Shown: piece by piece, positions 44,648-57,400 of the stretch
How positions within the stretch are numbered: the stretch's first letter is position 1
Layout: each line of letters opens with the position of its first letter
NCBI GenBank assembly: GCA_010405405.1
Contig: MU004231.1
Coordinates: 3,404,401 to 3,468,400, forward strand
Origin: Microthyrium microscopicum
Lineage: Eukaryota > Ascomycota > Dothideomycetes > Microthyriales > Microthyriaceae
Direction of reading: 5' to 3'
Length of the DNA: 64,000 nucleotides
Position numbers and translations under genes: made by a program
The notes under the pieces: model-generated
The model's input: the letters and a program-made list of their open reading frames with translations, nothing else
Databases searched by the model: none
What the model was told of the DNA's origin: nothing

Positions 44648-46697
44648 TCAGACCTTTGTCTTACACCTATTGTAGTACGTCTCCGTAGCCTTTTCGACTA
44701 TCAGCTTGACTTTTGCTGGGTCCAGCTTTGGTACTCTGTTGAAGGTATACAAGCCATTCACCTCTTGCTCTATGTCTGTCCTGGACAAAAAAATCAGTAC
44801 AGAAAACGACCAGCTCTGGTCGCACTTACAGTTGTGTATACACAAAGCCACAAGTTATACCTTTGGCAATTCCCATGAACAGATTCTCTAGCATGCCAAA
44901 CAGCTCGTCGGGATCAGTCGCTGTGATATAGCCCCAGTCGCCCTCTTTGGTCGCTTCTCCCTCCTTTGGGGCAATGTTGATACCACCAAACTCAGTACAG
45001 ATTACTGGTGCGCCATCTCGAACCTTTCCGCCCTCGTCTGGATTCGATGAGTCTTCGATTGCCGGCACAAACATCACTCTATCACTCTTTTTGCCAAGAG
45101 CCCCTTCTATGCTGGCACACGATTTTGTGAGCACCGATGCATCGCCATAATCGTGGAATGTAAAGAGATCGGTGAGGACACTTTCCCATCCACAATTGTC
45201 ATTGATCGGCCTAGTGGGATCAAGAGTTCTATGGTAACGTCAGCAACATGTTATCCTTATGTCAAATGTCCTCACTTTGTCATATAGTAAAGCGATCGAA
45301 GATGATTTCTCTGGATCACCGAATTTGTCAAGTCAGTATAGCCCCAACTCTCGTTGCCCGGTGTCCAAGTCACAACACACGGATGGTTGATATCTCGTCT
45401 GACAGCTTCCATCCATTCTTGATTGAAGCGCTCGACATAGACATCGTCGAATTTATACGCGTTCGCCATCTCTCCCCATACCAGATAACCCAGCTTATCT
45501 GCCCAAAATAAGAAGACAGGGTCCTCAACTTTCTGATGCTTCCGACATCCATTGAACCCCATCGCTTTGGATAGCTCAATATCTTTGCGGAGACTTTCCT
45601 GGGAAGGCGGAGTAAGGCCAGTCTCTGGCCAATAGCCCTGGTCCAGAACAAGAGCTTGAAAATACGGTTTACCATTTAAGAGGAAAGCTTGGTTGCCATT
45701 TGTCCAATTTAGGGAACGCATACCAGTGGTGGTGATCACAGAGTCAATACAATCCCCTGCAGAATCGTATAGTTTGATGCTCAAATCGTAGAGGTGTGGG
45801 GTTTCTGGTGACCATAATGCCAGTTCACCGTCAGGTTTGGCCATGGGGACTTGGACATTGACAACTCCGAGTTTTGATACGTCAGACTTAGTCTTGCCGA
45901 TGGTTTTACCGTCCAAACTTGATTCTATCTCAACGCTCGTGTATGTTCCAACAAGATTGCCTTGGAGTTGAATCTTGCAATGAAGTTTTTGAGACTCAAT
46001 GTCGTTGGATCGAATGATTGTCTACGCGTCTGTTAGCAATAATTCTCCAACTAGTATCAAAAGAGTAATATTTAAACGCTCAGCTCCAACTCACCCCTGA
46101 GGAACCATCTCCAATCCTGAGCAGAGGCACACTCTCAAGCCAAACGCTCTGCCAAATGCCACTTGTCGGTGTGTACCAAATGCTTTTTGGTTGAGGCTCC
46201 CAGTATTGTTTACCTCGAGGCTGAGTCAGGTCATGCGGTGAGTCTCGAACTCTCAAGACTAATTGGACCTCATTCTTTGATGTCTGAGCATTTAAAGCAT
46301 CAGTGAGATCCAAGTCGAAGCCAACGTGTCCACCACGATGACTTCCAACGAAGTGTCCACCCAGCCAACCATCTACCTCATAGTCAACCGCGTTGAATCT
46401 TGCTATCAGCCTGTGCCCTTTGGTGATCTCTTCTTTAGTTCGAATATCCGAGATGCCATGGCGGTACCAGATGACCTCATGGGCCCCTCGATCGTTGATG
46501 CCAGAGGCTGCAGTCTGAAATGCGAATGGGACTTTGATCTGCTTTTCGGCAGGCCCTAAAGCGCCAGAGTTGCAACCTTCTTTCAACCCAATGTTCTGGT
46601 CATCAAAATAAAAGTCCCATTTCCCATTGAGGCTTTGCCAATTGAGACCTGGTCGAACCCAATCTGGGCGAGGATATGGGTGAGCATCAGCAGACAT
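44648..46697 (-). CDS. Glycoside hydrolase family 2 (beta-galactosidase/glucuronidase-like)
   Basis: Exons 46697-46095, 46021-45276, 45228-44830 and 44780-44648 (introns 73, 47 and 49 bp) encode 626 residues. Order: sugar-binding jelly roll (LNWQSLNGKWDFYFD, VPFAFQTAASGI, WYRHGI), immunoglobulin-like middle domain (ETPHLYDLSIKLYDSAGDC), then the TIM barrel. The acid/base glutamate is in TPGNESWG (Glu425) and the nucleophile in VICTEFGG (Glu529), about 100 residues apart as normal. No signal peptide is present, so it is probably intracellular and acts on imported oligosaccharides or glycosides. Exact sugar specificity is unknown. The length is close to short fungal GH2 members. It is followed by the esterase and GMC genes on the same strand. 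Confidence 0.92.
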
Positions 46698-47095
46698 ACT
46701 TGCCAGTTGGGAAGACGACTTGAGGATGGGGTACTACAAGAGGTATCAATGGAAGCTTATGTTCTTCATGACTTGATCAATCAACTTGGAGTCAAATTTA
46801 AAAGTGACGTTGCGAATTGGTGTTGGAAGCAAAGCCCCGCGACTTGAAACCACATCCGATTCAGTTGAGAAACAACACGGACACTTATAGTAGGGACGAC
46901 ATACTCTACTTTAGTAGAAGTATCTAGACGGATATTTCTAGATAGTGACTGTAAGACTCGCTTAGAGGATTGAAAGCTTCGTGCTTAATATTGGTAGTGG
47001 CGGATTTACGGAATGTGGAGACATTATAATTTGGTGATCACATTGTCCCCTATACAGGAAGAATCTAACCACTTGATGGTACCTGGTAAGTATAA
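46698..47095. other. Intergenic, GH2 promoter
   Basis: About 400 bases upstream of the GH2 start and downstream of the hydrolase stop. No gene is supported. Confidence 0.5.
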
Positions 47096-48139
47096 CTATG
47101 CCTTAGACGAGATGCTCTCCATCTTGGGATTTTTTAGACGATCTAAAACCCATTCCCAACCTTCTTTGAGCTCACTATTGAAGGTCGCAAAGCCTGCCAT
47201 CAGAATCCAACAATGAAACATGCCCTCCCAAACCAGCCATTCACCCTGAACACCATTTTCAATCAGCTTATCTCGAAAGAGAAGCGCATCAGGAGATAAA
47301 ATATCGTGTGTTCCAAAGACACAATGTACATGAATTCCCCTATCACGCAGAGTAACGAGGTTTGTTGCTCTGATGGGCGAAATTCTCGCATCTGTTGCTG
47401 GGTCCCAGTCGCCAGACCACTCCTTTCCAAACTTTTTGGAGTATTCCAGGATAAGCACTGGATCAACCCTTGCGACTGCCTCAATAGCTGAGTTGGAATA
47501 CGTCAAGTCCATTGTCGGGCTGATCAGCACAAGTGCTTCTGGTGCTGGACAGTCAGGTTGTTGTCGGAGAGCCTCGAGGACGAGACATAGTGCGATATTG
47601 CCACCAGATGAATCCCCCGCTATAATGACTGATTCATTGTGCTCGAGCGCGTGGGCCATAACATCATTGTATAAGTCTAGAAGCGCTGGAAATGCTTTAG
47701 GAGCAGGGAAATTGAGAGCAAGAGGGTGAGAGACTACTGAAATAACAGTATTACTGGGAAGATCCTTCACAAGACGCTTGAGAAATCCAAAGTGAGCCGA
47801 TTGAGGGGGCATTTGCCAGCTTCCTCCTGCGAAATATAATATTCTTTTAGAGTGCTCATTTTGGCTTGTAGTTTTAGCCTTTTTTGAAGATAGATCGTAG
47901 ATTCGTATGTTGTGAACAGTTCTTTCTTCAATCCCGAGAGCTTTTTGGATAGGAGTTGGAAAGGATATTTCTTCGGAAAAGTTTTTCGAATGGTCGCTTG
48001 GTGGTTTGCTGAGCAATCGTTTCAGCGGTTTGATGAAAGCTTTAATAAGTCGAGTGTCGATTGACAGGCCGGATCGCTGCGTTGTCCTAATAGACGGTTG
48101 AGATTCTGGTTTCGTATCTTCCGTAGAACTTGACTTCAT
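47096..48139 (-). CDS. Alpha/beta hydrolase (HSL-type esterase/lipase fold 3)
   Basis: A single exon of 347 residues. The nucleophile elbow GDSSGG is at 175-180 (Ser177), the acid is Asp279 in GTHDILSPD and the base His309 in GMFHCW, the standard triad order. The oxyanion region reads LYFAGGSWQMPP (101-112), where the HSL family usually has HGGG; Ala replaces His. This is still compatible with catalysis. No signal peptide is present; the N-terminal 60 residues are polar and basic. The substrate is unknown, probably a small ester or lactone. Position between a GH2 glycosidase and a GMC oxidoreductase on the same strand suggests a small catabolic or secondary metabolic group. Confidence 0.9.
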   Translation of the reverse strand: MKSSSTEDTKPESQPSIRTTQRSGLSIDTRLIKAFIKPLKRLLSKPPSDHSKNFSEEISFPTPIQKALGIEERTVHNIRIYDLSSKKAKTTSQNEHSKRILYFAGGSWQMPPQSAHFGFLKRLVKDLPSNTVISVVSHPLALNFPAPKAFPALLDLYNDVMAHALEHNESVIIAGDSSGGNIALCLVLEALRQQPDCPAPEALVLISPTMDLTYSNSAIEAVARVDPVLILEYSKKFGKEWSGDWDPATDARISPIRATNLVTLRDRGIHVHCVFGTHDILSPDALLFRDKLIENGVQGEWLVWEGMFHCWILMAGFATFNSELKEGWEWVLDRLKNPKMESISSKA

Positions 48140-48938
48140 TGTCCATAGATACTGTTTGCTAGAACCTCTGGATATACTGGACGAATGGGCTAAAATGTAT
48201 GATTTCTTACTGCAAGATCTCCCAACAATACAAGCATAACAACTACTACGGCCAATGGTACACTAAGTTGGCGCCGCCTACGTCACCATTTAAACAAGTT
48301 GGCATACGGTATGGTTTGCCAACTCATTCTTTAAAAGGTGCTCTCAAGGTTATCATTTCGATCGATATGAAATAACCCACAAGCGAAACCGCCCTGGGTA
48401 AATTTACTGGGCGTGGCCCCAGAGTCGATCTTAGGACGTTGGTGATACGGCGCTAAGCAGACAAGAACCTCAGTCAGGCAATACCAGTACAAAATAAATG
48501 GCGCTCACCCGTCCAAATCCAACCGCGATGGCTACCATCGTACTTCAAAATAAAACTGCGATCACGTTCCAGCCAAATTACTTCAGGGTGGACGACGCGT
48601 ATTATAATAGTTGCGACCGGTGAAGCAGTTCATTTGTCGGACTGCAACGGCTGTCACTTACCAGGCTGACACCTAAAGCTTTAGTTAGATTATCTATAAA
48701 CTAATTGATTAGTTTGTTCTGAGGTAGAATGTCTGTACTTTTGGTGATAGTGCTCGTTGGCGCGGTGTCAATAATAGGTATACTGTTCATTAAAAATTAC
48801 AAACATATCTCTTGCTTTCATCTCGCATCTTTGACCCTATTGCTGCCTGTGCCACCCACTGACGGCGGAGCCTTTTTCCCAGGTTCGAATGCGAAGTGGG
48901 GAATATAATAGAATGTGACCATGATCGTTATGAGATCT
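48140..48938. other. Intergenic, no gene seen
   Basis: About 800 bases with the hydrolase promoter at the left and the GMC 3' end at the right. Only trivial open frames are present. Confidence 0.5.
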
Positions 48939-51129
48939 CTAATCTTTCAGACCGAGACTAATTCCTAAGCCACCTACATTGACACCAACCGCAACCCCCG
49001 AGGGACTCAGATTGACATTGACTCCACTAGTCTTTGTGGATGCTGACGTCGAGTTCTGCAACTGCGATAGGATGACATCTGCTGCTTTCTCACCGACCAT
49101 ATATGTCGAAACTGCAGTGAATGTTCCGGGAATGCGTGGATAGACTGAAGCGTCCACAACACGCAGACCTTGAACACCGCGGACTCGAAAGCTGGAGTCT
49201 AGAACAGCCATTGGATCGTCATCAGTTCCGATAGCACAGGTGGACGAGCAGTGATGGCTCCATGCATTATTTTTTACGAAGTCGACAACTTCTTGTTTGC
49301 TAGTTCATGTCCTGTTAGTCTAGTCCGATCATATACTTGTAGCTACTAACCTTTGTAATTGCGAGCCTGGTAAGACTTCCGTGTAAGGTATTGGCTGTCG
49401 TTTGAAAGCATCTCTAGTCAGAATAATGCTCTCGTACATGGCCTCGAGATCCTCGTCGCCGCCATCTTGGAAGAAGTTGAACAGGATATTGGGGGTATCC
49501 AGTGGATCGGCAGTTCGAAGCGTCACAGAGCCAGCTCTGTTTCTTGGATGAGACTTGAGAAGTGCCCATGACCAGTAGTTGTGGTTGATAGTCGCGTTCA
49601 CCGAATAATTGGGAAAGTACCCTCGAAAGTTGACTGGACCACCAAATGCAAATACATCATAGTTGCCATCCGGTGATGTAGTGCTCTTGAAAAACATTGA
49701 TCCCGCGAATCCAGAGGAATCGTAGGTGACGCCCAGACGTGGCTCGACCTTCCATCGATCAAGACATGGATCTGGTTGTCCGTAAAAGCCGAAAGTGCAA
49801 CCATCGAGAATTGTGAAGTTAGAGGGAAATGTGCTCTGAACGGATATCTCATCTGCGTGGATTAGCCTTCAAGTGATGAGTTCATATTCTTGTCACCTAC
49901 AATGATCTTGAAGATTGCCTCCTACACCCGGCAAATCCTTGATAACAGGAATACCGAATTGACGAAGCTCTGCTGCGGGACCAATACCGCTAAGCTTCAG
50001 GATCTGAGGCGAGTTGTACGAGCCACCCGATATGATGACCTCACGAGATGCTTTTGCCGAACCTGGTGTACCAGAACCATTACTTCCCGCTCGTTTGCTG
50101 GCACGATACAGGTACTTTCCGTCCAGAAATTCTACCCCAGTAGCTTTTGGTGTGGTCGAATTATCGAAAGTGACTTTGGTTACATGGCAGTTCATTCGGA
50201 CATCGAGGGGGAATGCTTTTGAGCCGTCTGCTTTCTTAGCATCGCGAACCTGAAGAATAAATTCTCGAGAGCCGTTACGGGTCCTATTCCTGGTAGCGAT
50301 GGGGATCTGGTAGAGTGCGGGAGTTCTATTGGGGTGTCAGTATACATATCGGCTGATCCGGAATAAAGGAGACATACGAGTCGCGCAGATCACCATCTGC
50401 ATTTGCGTCTCCTGCCAAAAGCGTAGCAAGGTTGACTACAGTGCCAGTATAATTGCCCAGCGCAAAAGAAGCACCCAGCAACTGACTAGTAAGCTGCAAA
50501 TCCTCAAGAGCCAAGTCGATTGGCGCTAAAGCATCGCCAAACCAGCCATCATAGCCGTGACCAGTAACATCAAGTGAAACGTAGCCTATGCTTTCCATTC
50601 GAATGAAATATTTCCGCATATTGTCCGGCAACCACGACTGATCTCCAGTCAAATCTGCCAGATACTGGAAATCATCTCGATCTGGATAAATAGTGACGAG
50701 GGCATTGTGAGCGGTACAACCTCCCAGTGTCGCTGAGCGAGGATACAGAATTCCTTTGATAGTCGATCCAGGAGGAGGATTGAGTCCTGTGTATTCGCCA
50801 CCATTTGGGGTATTGTATGTCAGCTTATAGTCCTTCTTTTGTTGGGTATCGTTGGCATAGTGTCTGACGAAAAAGTCCCAGGCCATTGAGGGATCCTCGG
50901 TGGATTTCGCTTGGTATGCTGGAACAGTGTAGTTGTTATTCGATCCTTGATCATCACCTGCCTCGATCAAGAGTGTCTTGTGTCCAGCGAGGGCGAGTCT
51001 TGCTGCTAGAGGGCCGCCGCCAGCGCCAGAGCCTACTACTATAAATTCATAGTCAAGATCTTCGGCATAACTGACGCCTAAAAGGTTGAAGCACGTCGCG
51101 AAGGCGAACAAAGCAAAGCGCAACAACAT
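48939..51129 (-). CDS. Secreted GMC oxidoreductase (FAD)
   Basis: Exons 51129-50378, 50325-49901, 49852-49351 and 49299-48939 (introns 52, 48 and 51 bp) encode 679 residues. A signal peptide covers about 1-22. The FAD-binding dinucleotide fold follows ([24 protein letters not shown]), then the GMC signatures [17 protein letters not shown] and [19 protein letters not shown]. Joining exons 2 and 3 restores GNLQDHYE. The catalytic His is in [12 protein letters not shown] (575-576). The second catalytic His/Asn position is Phe620 in PRIPGTFT, unlike glucose oxidase or aryl-alcohol oxidase but like the PGFF-type fungal GMC group linked with secondary metabolism. A 50-residue Ser/Val/Gly-rich tail follows. 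It oxidises alcohols or sugars; the substrate is unknown. Confidence 0.92.
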
Positions 51130-51630
51130 GTTCGCGAAGATATGTGAAGCAAAAAGAAATGCGCCAGAGAGTGTATGCTAGGATTTGACCATATAATGAA
51201 CGAGACCAGAAACAAATTGTTGATTCTCCTAAAAGAGCGTAGAGGTTGGCGTTGTTGACTTTCGAAAAGCCATCGTTGGCGGCACCGCCCAATGTTATAG
51301 CCTCATCGTTCCATGGCCACAATACAGATTGCCATCTTTGAGAAATTGAGAATGCCATTGAAAGCTAGGAAACCCATGGTTCGACCGTTGCATTGCGATC
51401 GACATTGATCGTGAGACCCACATACTCCACGCAGTTTGTTGGTGTGCTCCTAACCCCTAAAGTGGCTGTTCGTTGACTGCTCTTGCTTCCTTCATATTTT
51501 GTCTTGTCAACTCCAGCTAGGACGACGCGCAATATAATAAGAGTATGTTTTTCCGGCTTTGGGGGAGTGCAACTACAGTTAGAATAGTGTGGACACACTG
51601 AAGCGAGGACCAAGGTGAGAAAGCCACTCA
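51130..51630. other. GMC promoter and flank of the hAT element
   Basis: About 500 bases with normal composition. Short minus-strand frames (51053-51358, 51365-51613) lack coding character. The transposon inserted about 500 bases upstream of the GMC start codon. Confidence 0.5.
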
Positions 51631-51638
51631 GTTCGCGT
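51631..51638. repeat. Left 8-bp target-site duplication
   Basis: GTTCGCGT immediately left of the hAT end, identical to 60851-60858. It lies outside the mutated region and is unchanged. Confidence 0.93.
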
Positions 51639-53389
51639 CAGTGTTGGAACTCGAGTTAGTATAGTCGAGTACTAGTACTAGTACGGCTAGTATAGAATTA
51701 TTTTAATACTTACTCAACTAGACTAGTCTAATCAAGATCTAGGACTAGTACTAGTACTATACTAGTCTAGAAATATATAATAAATACTCTACTAGTACTT
51801 AAGTACTAGTACTAGTATTACTAGTATACTAGTACTAGTTTTATATATAGATTAGGGTTAATATTATAGGGTTATTTTTATATTATTTAATTTAGAATTT
51901 TATATAGATTACAATAGTGTTATTAGTTTTTTAATAGCTAGTCTTATTCTATAGTTATTATACTTTAAATATAAAGTTATTTAATTATATTATATTTTTA
52001 AAGGTTATTTAGTTATATAGTACTTAATATTATAAATTACTTAATAATATTTTAGATTTAGGGTTCTAGATTTATAATATATACGAAACTATAAAAATTA
52101 GAGCTAAATATACTAATAATTAGTTTAAATACTAATAATTAGAAGTTAAGAGTATAAAACAATTAAGAAAAAGAGATAAATCTTAAAAATTTATATAAAT
52201 AACTTAATAGTAGTAGATTTTAAGATAAATATATAAATTATTATATATTTAGATTTATTAAAGTATAAGGAAAATAGCCCTAGAGTTAGTTTTTTAATAA
52301 GTCGCTTATATACTAATATATAGTAGTATTTAAGAGTTTTTAATAAATATATTAATAAAAGTTTAAGGTTTATATTTTAATACTAAATAAATAAGAAGTA
52401 TTATAAGTTATTAAAGATCTTATATATATATTAGTATTATATATATACTATAATCTAGATTTAAGATTTTATCTAAGCTTAATAAAGATAAAAAATAATA
52501 ATAAAGATAATAATTAATAATAATAATATTCTAAAAAGAAATTATATTTAAGACTTTAAACCTATATTATAGTAAAAACCTTAGTAGTAGATATATATTA
52601 GTCTTAATTATATTATATAAATATACTAAAATAGCTATATAATCTTAAATTTAAGATTATATTTAAGATTTATAAAATAAGAATTTAAAATATATATCTT
52701 TTAAATAATTATTTTATAACTTAAATATAAGTAGCTATATAATAGTAATATATATAAATATATATACTAAAATATTCTAGATTTTACGATCTATCTAATG
52801 CTATAAGTCTTAAAGCTTATTTAAGTCTAGTTTTAATACTATTACTAATAATACTATTTTATTTTTAATAATTATAATTTACTTAATAAGCTAGAATAAA
52901 GGTTTTGTTATAGTATACCTAGAGTAAAAGGTATAACTATTATAATTATCTATATTTTAATTTATTTTATAGTATACTAAATACTAATACTTATATTTAA
53001 GTAATAAAATTCTATATATTCTTAAAATCTTTATTTATTTATATTATATTTAATTCTTTTATTCTACTTTTTATAATATACTATTAACGTCTAATTTCTA
53101 TATAAATTCTAATACTACTAACCTTATATCCTATAAACTACTATTTAACCCTTTATTCTAATTTAAATAATCTACTTTTATTTAATATAAATACTTATTT
53201 TAAGTTAAAATAACATTTTTTTATTTCTTTTATTTAAATATAATCCTAACTTTACTAACGCCTAAATAATAAATATAAATAATTTAACTTCTCTAATAAT
53301 TACTTTCCTCCTTACTATTACTATCGCTATTACTACTATCCTCTTCTAGTAAATATAATAAAGACTTTTATAGCTTTTTAATACTAGGC

Positions 53390-56350
53390 ATTTACTAATT
53401 TTTTAACTAAATAATTTATTTAGAAGTTTTAACTAAAAACTTATTTCTATTATTAGAAATAATATTACTACTAATATTAAATATACTTTTAGTACTAACT
53501 AAAGTAGTAAGTATTATTAAGTATTTCTTAGCTAAGTAAAATAAAATAAGAAATTCTATTTATTTTATATTCTAGTATTTTAAAGGAGATATTTTAGGAT
53601 TAATAACGCGTATTTCTCTTAAATAACGAATAAATTCCTCTTCTATAGGAGTATTCTTACTAATTAGAATAAAAAACTTGTTTTATTATTCATTAAGAAT
53701 AATAATAGGAATATTACTATTTTAAGTACCTAAAGAACTAGGATTTAGCTTTCTAAAAGCTATATAATACTTATCTTTAAATAGTTTAGATATATTACTT
53801 AGAATATCGTTATAATAATATAATATACTATAAGGCATATTTTTAAAATGCTTTATTTTATATTTAGGATCTAGAATTAATACTAGAATAAAAGGTTTTA
53901 ACTTTTTTATCTATTCTAGATTATAAATCTTATAAGGATAGTACTCTTCTAGCTTTTTAATACCTACTTTTATAGCTTTAATAAAGTATTTATACTCTAA
54001 ATAATTAGCTAATAAAATAGATCTACATCGTGAAAAAATTATCATTGATTTGAGTTATCTAATAGCACTAATAATACCTATGACTATTATACGTAGTGCC
54101 TTATCTGAGGAGTTAGAAATAACTTTAAAATAACTGCGATAACCTACGATAACCTTAAGATTAATAAAATAGATAAAAGGATTTTAGTAAAGTCGTAAGT
54201 CTAATAACTAATTAACTAATCTAGCTAGGCGCCTAAAGACCTTGCTATAGGCTAAAATATAGGGTTTAGTACCTTTAGTTTAATCTAGAATTAAAACGGT
54301 GGAAGAACCATAGAGTTAGCAAGGATTCTAGAAATAAATAAAAAAAGGAACATTAAAGTCCAAAAAACGTTTTTTGGCTGCAACTAGTAACGACTAGATA
54401 ATAAATTCTAATTTAAATTATAACTTACTTATCTAAACGAGGGCTATCTAATGGTGTACTTTTTATTATTATAGCAATTATATTTAAAAAGTTATTAATA
54501 AAAATCGAAGAATAAAAAATGTATTTATCTTTAAACAATTATAACTTAATCAACTTTTAAGATATAAAAATAATAAAACTATATCTAGATAGAGCTCAAC
54601 AAGCTCTAAATAGTAATATAAAAATTATACCTTAAAGTTGCTTATTTAGGTTCCGATGTCTCCGATAACCACGATGGATTTCAAATAACTATGATAGATT
54701 TTAAATAACTACGATGGATTTTCGATGTATTTAAAATAACTACGATGAGTTTAAAATAACTAGAATAACTCGAATTATTTAGTACTTTATCTAATGCACA
54801 TTCGATGCGCATCTAATATCTTTGAAATAACTAAAATAACCGTTTTACCGTCAGATACGTAGTCCAATTTGCGATGCATGATAATTTTTTCACGATGTAA
54901 TAGATATTAAAAATTTAAGTATCTTTTCTTTTAATTTATTAAATAAAGAATAAATATATAAAAGCGTTTAATTTAATATAGTATAAATTTATCCTTATAA
55001 AGTAACTATAGGTATATTAAAAAACTTAAGAATATCTTTTAAATTCTTTAGTACTAACTAATTAGCTTCGTTAAAAGTAAACTTCTTTTTAAAGTTTTTA
55101 TCCTTAGTATTTATAAAGACATATTTAACGTATAATTTAAGCTTAAAAAGATACTCTAAAGTATAATATATAGAGTTCTATCTAGTATTATTATCTATAG
55201 GTACTTTAGTAATTTATACCTCTTTAGGAATTAATCCTTATTTAAGATAAAGCTTTCTAGATAATTTAAAGTTTTTTTAATATTCTATCTTATATTTAAT
55301 ACCCTTTACTACTCTTTTAAGTCTACCTATAAGACTTTTAGAAGCTATATTATCTAGAATAGCTTCTAGTTTAGCTAGTATAGTATTTATATTAATAAGA
55401 GTAGCTCTTTCTTTAGTAGATTTTATTTCTTTATTATAATTAATTAAAAATACTCTTAAAATAGTTTTAGTAACTAGATTAATTATATATATAATATATT
55501 AAATATTATAAAAATCTATAGTAGAGTCTTATAGTTTTTTTTTAGCTTTTAGCTATTTAATAAGTATAGTATTATTACTAGCGTTATCTTACGAAAAACT
55601 AATAATATTATTAAGACTTAAATTAAAAGACTTAATAATTCTATTAAATATACTATAAAGATAAATACTAATATAATTAGAAGTTAATCTTTTAAATCCT
55701 AATAGCCTATACTATATTTTATAGTCTTTACTAATATAAACTGCTATAATACCTAAAAAGGCATACTAATTAGAACTACTAGTCTAAGCATCTAGCGCAA
55801 TTATAAAATAATTATTTCTAGATACTATAGCTTTTAATTTACGCTTTAGCTTCTCTTTAGCAATATTATAAGTAGAATATAGTAAATTCCTTATATTTTT
55901 ATAGTTAATTATAAGACTATAATAATTATAATACTTTAGTAGTTCTTTAAAAGAATTAGAACTATAAGTATTAAAAGAAAAATTATTTTTAACTATAAAT
56001 TTTACTATTAAGTATATAGCACCTTTATTAATAAATTCCTAATTAGTATTAGCTTTTACTTGTTTATTACTAGTTATAGTTATAGAAAAAGGAGTATTAT
56101 TATTTTTAAATTTAATTCTAGCGCGATATTCCTTAATAGTCTCTTTATTAGTTTTATCGTTCTTATTTAAAGTAACTATTTTATAGGCTACTTTATAGTG
56201 TTTAATAAAGTTAGATATTTAAAAACCTTCTAATTTAACTATAAGACTATAGAAACAAAGAGTACATCTAACTCTAACTTCTCTATGCTTAGTAATATTA
56301 ATAAGAAGTAGTTCTCTAATAAATAGCTTATTAAAAAGAGTATAAGCTTT
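53390..56350 (-). pseudogene. hAT transposase relic
   Basis: Read on the minus strand, the frame shows hAT landmarks despite many TAG/TAA stops. A BED-finger-like VRCTLC is near 56260. An ALDAxTSSSNxYAFLGIIAVYI block, where x is a stop probably from Trp, lies at about 55740-55830. FSxDNASNNTILI, the hAT DNAxxN block, is near 55560-55600. After a break, LDPKYKIKHFKNMP is near 53850. The C-terminal dimerisation region (RYLREIRVINPKISPLKY, then YLAKKYLIIL) lies at about 53490-53640. The coding frame is split by an 872-bp nested miniature element. Mutations are of the G-to-A and C-to-T kind, so it is dead through RIP. Confidence 0.85.
54026..54897. mobile_element. 872-bp nested MITE with 20-bp TIRs and TA flanks
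   Basis: Both ends carry the perfect inverted repeat CATCGTGAAAAAATTATCAT (54026-54045 and 54878-54897), each flanked by TA (54024-54025 and 54898-54899). It has no coding capacity. It is less AT-rich than its host and contains internal direct repeats of about 20-24 bp (AACTACGATGGATTT-type) at about 54665-54780. It interrupts the hAT transposase, and the transposase reading resumes on the other side. Tc1/mariner-type mobilisation is suggested by TA. Confidence 0.88.
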
Positions 56351-56887
56351 AGAATTTCTATTATTTAATTAAAAGTACTATTTATTATACTTATAATAAG
56401 TATAACTAACATTACTAGAGATATTAAACGTACTATCTTTAGGTACTATAGAATTAGCATTTAATACTTAGCTAGCTCCTAGCATATTATTACTATCTAT
56501 TATTTTAAAGAATAGTAAACTTCTAAAAAAAAGAAATCTATAGAATAATACTTAAAGCTAAATAAGCAAAAGTAAAGAGATAGTTCTTATTATTTATATT
56601 AATAGATAAATAGTATAAAATAACTAATCTTAAATACTAAAACTAAGTATAGCAAAAAATAAATAAGAAAATATTTTTTTTCTTTATTTTAAAGATTTTA
56701 AAGATTTTTAGATATTTTTTTAGATATAAGTAAATCTAATAGTAAAATTACTAAAATAAGAGTAAACTAGATATAAGATAAATAGTTAAAATAAATAAAA
56801 AAATTATAAAGCTATAATTAAAATAAAAGCTTAGAAAAATACTAGAAAAATAATAAATAATCTAAATATTCTAATAGTAGAATTAGC

Positions 56888-57213
56888 TAAATAAACTAAT
56901 ACTAAAGAGTAAGAGTAAATAAAAGCTAAAGGCTATAAAAGCTAATCCTAAGAATAGAATAGTATAGAAATATATTATATAGTAATAACTTTTATATAAA
57001 AAAATACTTAAAAAGTAGTTTTTAACTAGAATTTTTAGTAAAATACTAACTAAATAAACTAATACTAAAGAGCAAAAGTAAATAAAAGCTAAAGGCTATA
57101 AGAGCTAAACCTAAAAAGGGAATAGTATAGAAATATATTATATAGTAATAGCTTTTATATAAAAAAATACTTAAAAAAAAAAGTAAAAAAGTTAAAAAAT
57201 ATAAATACTATAT
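56888..57213 (+). repeat. 163-bp tandem duplication
   Basis: TAAATAAACTAATACTAAAG starts at 56888 and again at 57051; the following ~155 bases match with scattered transitions. It is non-coding. Confidence 0.8.
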
Positions 57214-57400
57214 AGTAAGTATAAAAATAAGATTTAGGGTAGTAAAAAAAAGTAGACTAGCTATAAATAATATAGAGAGTAATAGCTATAGATAGTAGTT
57301 TAGCTTATAAAAAAGAGGAAATATCTAAAAAACTAAGAATTCTAAGTAGAATTCGCCTCTATAAGTATATACATAACGCTAAATTAATATATACTAATTA

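Noticed and set aside
48841-48905. tRNA-like GGTTCGAAT segment
   Set aside because: The flanking bases do not form acceptor or anticodon stems.
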